In this document: positions 62,051 through 64,000 of the stretch, one piece after another
Layout of the letters: each line of letters starts with the position of its first letter
Numbering within the stretch: the stretch's first letter is position 1
Source of the DNA: an uncultured Arthrobacter sp.
Lineage (GTDB): Bacteria > Actinomycetota > Actinomycetes > Actinomycetales > Micrococcaceae
Length of the DNA: 64,000 bases
Direction: 5' to 3'
Assembly: GCF_947495145.1 (NCBI RefSeq)
Contig: NZ_CANLXP010000004.1
Span: 155,050 to 219,049, forward strand
Program-made: the position numbers and the translations under genes
Notes under the pieces: model-generated
The model's database searches: none
Seen by the model: the letters and a program-made list of their open reading frames with translations, nothing else
Told to the model about the DNA's origin: nothing

Positions 62051-63190
62051 TTGAACATTGAGTTCGCGAAGTCCGAGCAGTCGACGCTCGGCGTTGAGTG
62101 GGAGCTCGCGCTCGTCGACCGGTACAACGGCGACCTCGTCTCGGTGGCCAAAGAGGTGCTCCGCGGCGTCAACAAGCGGCATCCCGAACTGCAGGCTGAC
62201 GACGAACACCCCCACATCAAGCAGGAACTCCTCCTGAACACTGTGGAAATCGTGACCGGCATCTGCCATACGGTCGCCGAAGCCAAGGAGGACCTGCGCC
62301 GGTCACTCGCCGCCGTCCGCGAGGTGACGGACCCGATGGGCGTTGAGCTGTTCTCCGCCGGTTCCCATCCGTTCAGCGCACCGCGCTCCCAGCCGGTCAC
62401 GGACAAGGAACGGTACTCCAAGCTCATCGACCGCACCCAGTGGTGGGGCCAGCAGATGGTGATTTACGGCGTCCATGTGCACGTCGGCCTCGATCACCGC
62501 GACAAGGCACTTCCGGTGCTCGACGGTCTCGTGAACTATTTCCCGCACTTTCAGGCGATTTCTGCGTCGTCGCCGTTCTGGGGCGGCGAGGACACCGGAT
62601 ACGCATCCCAGCGGGCGCTGATGTTTCAGCAGTTGCCCACCGCCGGACTCCCGTTCCAGTTCCCCAACTGGGCGGAATATGAGTCCTATGTGCAGGACAT
62701 GTTCACCACCGGCGTGATCGATTCGGTCAGCGAGATCCGTTGGGACATCCGCCCGGTCGGGAACCTCGGCACCATCGAAATGCGTGTCTGCGACGGGCTT
62801 TCAACGCTGGAGGATGTCGGCGCCGTCGCTGCTTTGACCCAGTGCCTCGTGGACGACTTTTCAACCACCCTCGACAACGGCGGCACCATCCCCACCATGC
62901 CGCCGTGGCATGTGCAGGAGAACAAGTGGCGCGCAGCCCGTTACGGGTTGGAGGCCATCATCATTCTCGACGCCGCCGGCACCGAACGCCTGGTCACCGA
63001 ACACCTGATGGATGAGCTGAACCGGCTGGAACCGGTCGCGGCGAAGCTCGGCTGCTCCGAGGAGCTCGCCGACGTCGAGAAGATCCTGCAGCGCGGCGCG
63101 GGGTACCAGCGCCAGCGCCGCATCGCCGCTGAGACCAATGGCGACCTGAGCGCCGTCGTACTGGATATGGTGCGCCAGCTCCGCAGCTGA
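62051..63190 (+). CDS. ybdK: YbdK family carboxylate-amine ligase (glutamate-cysteine ligase-like)
   Basis: From TTG 62051 the product is 379 residues, typical of YbdK; AGGAG lies 7 bases upstream, and the open frame from 61931 overlaps unrelated leader sequence. Family motifs are LGVEWELALVDRYNGDLVSV, HPHIKQELLLNTVEIVTGIC, IYGVHVHVGLDHRDKALPVL and EIRWDIRPVGNLGTIEMRVC. These ATP-grasp-like GCS2 enzymes form a gamma-glutamyl bond; whether this one makes glutamylcysteine is not known. A long palindrome follows the stop. Confidence 0.92.
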   Translation: MNIEFAKSEQSTLGVEWELALVDRYNGDLVSVAKEVLRGVNKRHPELQADDEHPHIKQELLLNTVEIVTGICHTVAEAKEDLRRSLAAVREVTDPMGVELFSAGSHPFSAPRSQPVTDKERYSKLIDRTQWWGQQMVIYGVHVHVGLDHRDKALPVLDGLVNYFPHFQAISASSPFWGGEDTGYASQRALMFQQLPTAGLPFQFPNWAEYESYVQDMFTTGVIDSVSEIRWDIRPVGNLGTIEMRVCDGLSTLEDVGAVAALTQCLVDDFSTTLDNGGTIPTMPPWHVQENKWRAARYGLEAIIILDAAGTERLVTEHLMDELNRLEPVAAKLGCSEELADVEKILQRGAGYQRQRRIAAETNGDLSAVVLDMVRQLRS

Positions 63191-63199
63191 CCCTCCCTG

Positions 63200-63264
63200 C
63201 GTTCATTTGGCAGGACACACCCCTTTTGCCCCGTGCTTTCGGGGCGTGTCCTGCCAAATGAACG
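63200..63264. terminator. long palindrome between converging genes (repeat C)
   Basis: Perfect 19-base arms, CGTTCATTTGGCAGGACAC (63200-63218) and its complement (63246-63264), are extended by CCC/GGG pairs around a loop that starts TTTTGCCCCG. It lies 9 bases after the ligase stop and 18 bases before the converging stop. Its left half recurs at 63897-63921, so it is also a repeated sequence. Confidence 0.85.
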
Positions 63265-63282
63265 GGGAGGAGCGAACGCTGA

Positions 63283-63849
63283 TTAGGCGTTGACGGACGA
63301 CTGCCAGCCAGCGTCGCGCCCCATTCGCGCAAGTAGCCTGGTTGCCCGATCCGCATCGGCCGGGGCGGGAAGCGCCGGCCGGCAGATCCCTTCCATGTAG
63401 AGGTTTTCGCCGAAACCCTCGAGCGACTGCTCGATGAGGTCAAGCTCTGATTCGTTGAACCTGGTGTCCCTGCCGGCGCCGCGCGCAATATCCCAGCGAT
63501 GCACCAGCAGGTCGAACCCGTAGAAGGTTGCGAGTGTAGCGCCGACCGTTGTGGGCCCGAAGAACCCGTCGAACGACGTTTCGGCAAGCTTCGCAGTATC
63601 GAGGACGTTCTGGACGCGCGACGCGTGAGTCTTCCAGGCGCCCACCGGGTCCTGCGCCGTGTCCGGCCGGGAGCCCGCGTCAATGTCATGCTGGCCCAGG
63701 AAGTCGCGTTCGGTGTCGATCAGGTGGTCCAGAACATCGCGGACAGCCCAGCCGGTACACGGCGACGGGGCGTTCCAGTCCTCCACCGTCTCGAGGATCT
63801 CGGTCAAGCGGGCATTCTCAATCCGAAACAGTTCCGAATAGGTAGTCAT
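63283..63849 (-). CDS. TIGR03086/DinB-like metal-dependent protein
   Basis: The 188-residue protein fits the maleylpyruvate isomerase/DinB-type four-helix fold: WNAPSPCTGWAVRDVLDHLIDTERDF near the start (seen in parts), LLVHRWDIARGAGRDTRF and a C-terminal ENLYMEGICRPALPAPADAD. Histidines in DHLIDTE and LLVHRWD could bind metal. Such proteins may use mycothiol, the actinobacterial thiol, but this member is unassigned. TACGGT 6 bases before ATG 63849 gives a leaderless start. Confidence 0.82.
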   Translation of the reverse strand: MTTYSELFRIENARLTEILETVEDWNAPSPCTGWAVRDVLDHLIDTERDFLGQHDIDAGSRPDTAQDPVGAWKTHASRVQNVLDTAKLAETSFDGFFGPTTVGATLATFYGFDLLVHRWDIARGAGRDTRFNESELDLIEQSLEGFGENLYMEGICRPALPAPADADRATRLLARMGRDAGWQSSVNA

Positions 63850-63855
63850 GGCACA

Positions 63856-63861
63856 ACCGTA
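63856..63861 (-). promoter_or_regulatory. -10 box, leaderless start of TIGR03086-like gene
   Basis: TACGGT on the minus strand, 6 bases before ATG 63849. Confidence 0.5.
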
Positions 63862-63896
63862 AACCGCCGCTCACCGGAGCGACAGCCCCCGTTGAG

Positions 63897-63921
63897 TTGG
63901 CAGGACACACCCCTTTTGCCC
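63897..63921 (+). repeat. second copy of 25-bp motif from repeat C
   Basis: These 25 bases are identical to 63207-63231 (left arm and loop of the palindrome), and the preceding GTT-A-TT bases are similar too. Here the right arm is missing and only a TTTTGCC/GGCAAAG hairpin follows. Confidence 0.85.
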
Positions 63922-63970
63922 GTGGCAAAGTCATATGGTCGAAGCAACGCTCTGATTGATGGAGCGTTTG

Positions 63971-64000
63971 ATGGTCAAGTTGTTTCCTGTGAATGCGCGT
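63971..64000 (+). CDS. possible first ten codons of a gene cut by the window edge
   Basis: ATG 63971 is preceded at six bases by GGAG (63961-63964) and the frame MVKLFPVNAR runs open to the edge. An in-frame ATG at 63959 is less well placed. Ten codons cannot identify a product; the 25-bp repeat lies about 50 bases upstream. Confidence 0.35.
   Translation, partial: MVKLFPVNAR

Overview
The window is chromosomal DNA from a high-GC actinobacterium, most likely an Arthrobacter-like member of the Micrococcaceae. This rests on the GC-rich codon use, many GTG and TTG starts, TANNNT boxes 6-8 bases before start codons (leaderless transcription), actinobacterial gene pairs (guaB with guaB3, ychF-ispH-xseA-xseB, galU-formyltetrahydrofolate ligase-FmdB protein) and CIRCE-controlled groES-groEL. 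No rRNA, tRNA, CRISPR array, integrase or recognisable insertion sequence was found. Most genes are housekeeping or transport genes, and the layout is dense with short intergenic gaps.

Layout. 0-10 kb: end of an unidentified gene, a small membrane protein, typA, and an oligopeptide/dipeptide ABC importer (binding protein, two permeases, fused double ATPase), whose ATPase is separated from the permeases by an opposing PH-domain membrane gene. 10-20 kb: VOC protein, RibD/DHFR-like reductase, ychF, rmuC, ispH, a membrane protein, xseAB, a PPK2 kinase and an AlaA-like aminotransferase. 20-30 kb: a betaine/choline-type osmoprotectant ABC operon, rsgA preceded by a strongly translated 30-residue leader ORF, a Nudix hydrolase, a BadF-type sugar kinase, an Lrp regulator, an ArsR-type regulator with a coupled 63-64-residue ORF and palindromic operator, an MFS exporter and a second Lrp regulator. 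30-39 kb: an acidic anchored protein with a histidine kinase/response regulator pair, a phosphotransferase-fold protein, a membrane protein, a RimJ-like acetyltransferase, galU, formyltetrahydrofolate cyclo-ligase, a CIRCE-controlled FmdB/Ruc-like zinc-ribbon protein and a SAF-domain protein.

39-64 kb: a 1365-residue DUF4011-helicase-nuclease protein with altered Walker motifs, guaA, a DUF3817 membrane protein, SURF1, a heterodimeric ABC exporter with one degenerate ATP site, a lone PTS EIIA, glpD, guaB3, a three-gene WXG100-like (type VII secretion style) cassette, guaB, groEL, groES with two CIRCE elements, a THUMP-like methyltransferase, a shikimate dehydrogenase-like protein, a YbdK-type carboxylate-amine ligase, a TIGR03086-like protein, and possibly the first codons of another gene at the right edge.

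How parts work together. guaB, guaB3 and guaA mark GMP synthesis. groES, groEL and the FmdB gene appear to share HrcA/CIRCE control although 22 kb apart. Several short repeat families (22-bp, 21-bp, 17-bp and a 25-bp motif seen twice) occupy gaps between genes. The parts most worth experimental attention are the CIRCE-controlled zinc-ribbon gene, the altered-motif DUF4011 helicase, the WXG100-like cassette, the leader ORF before rsgA, and the intergenic repeat families.
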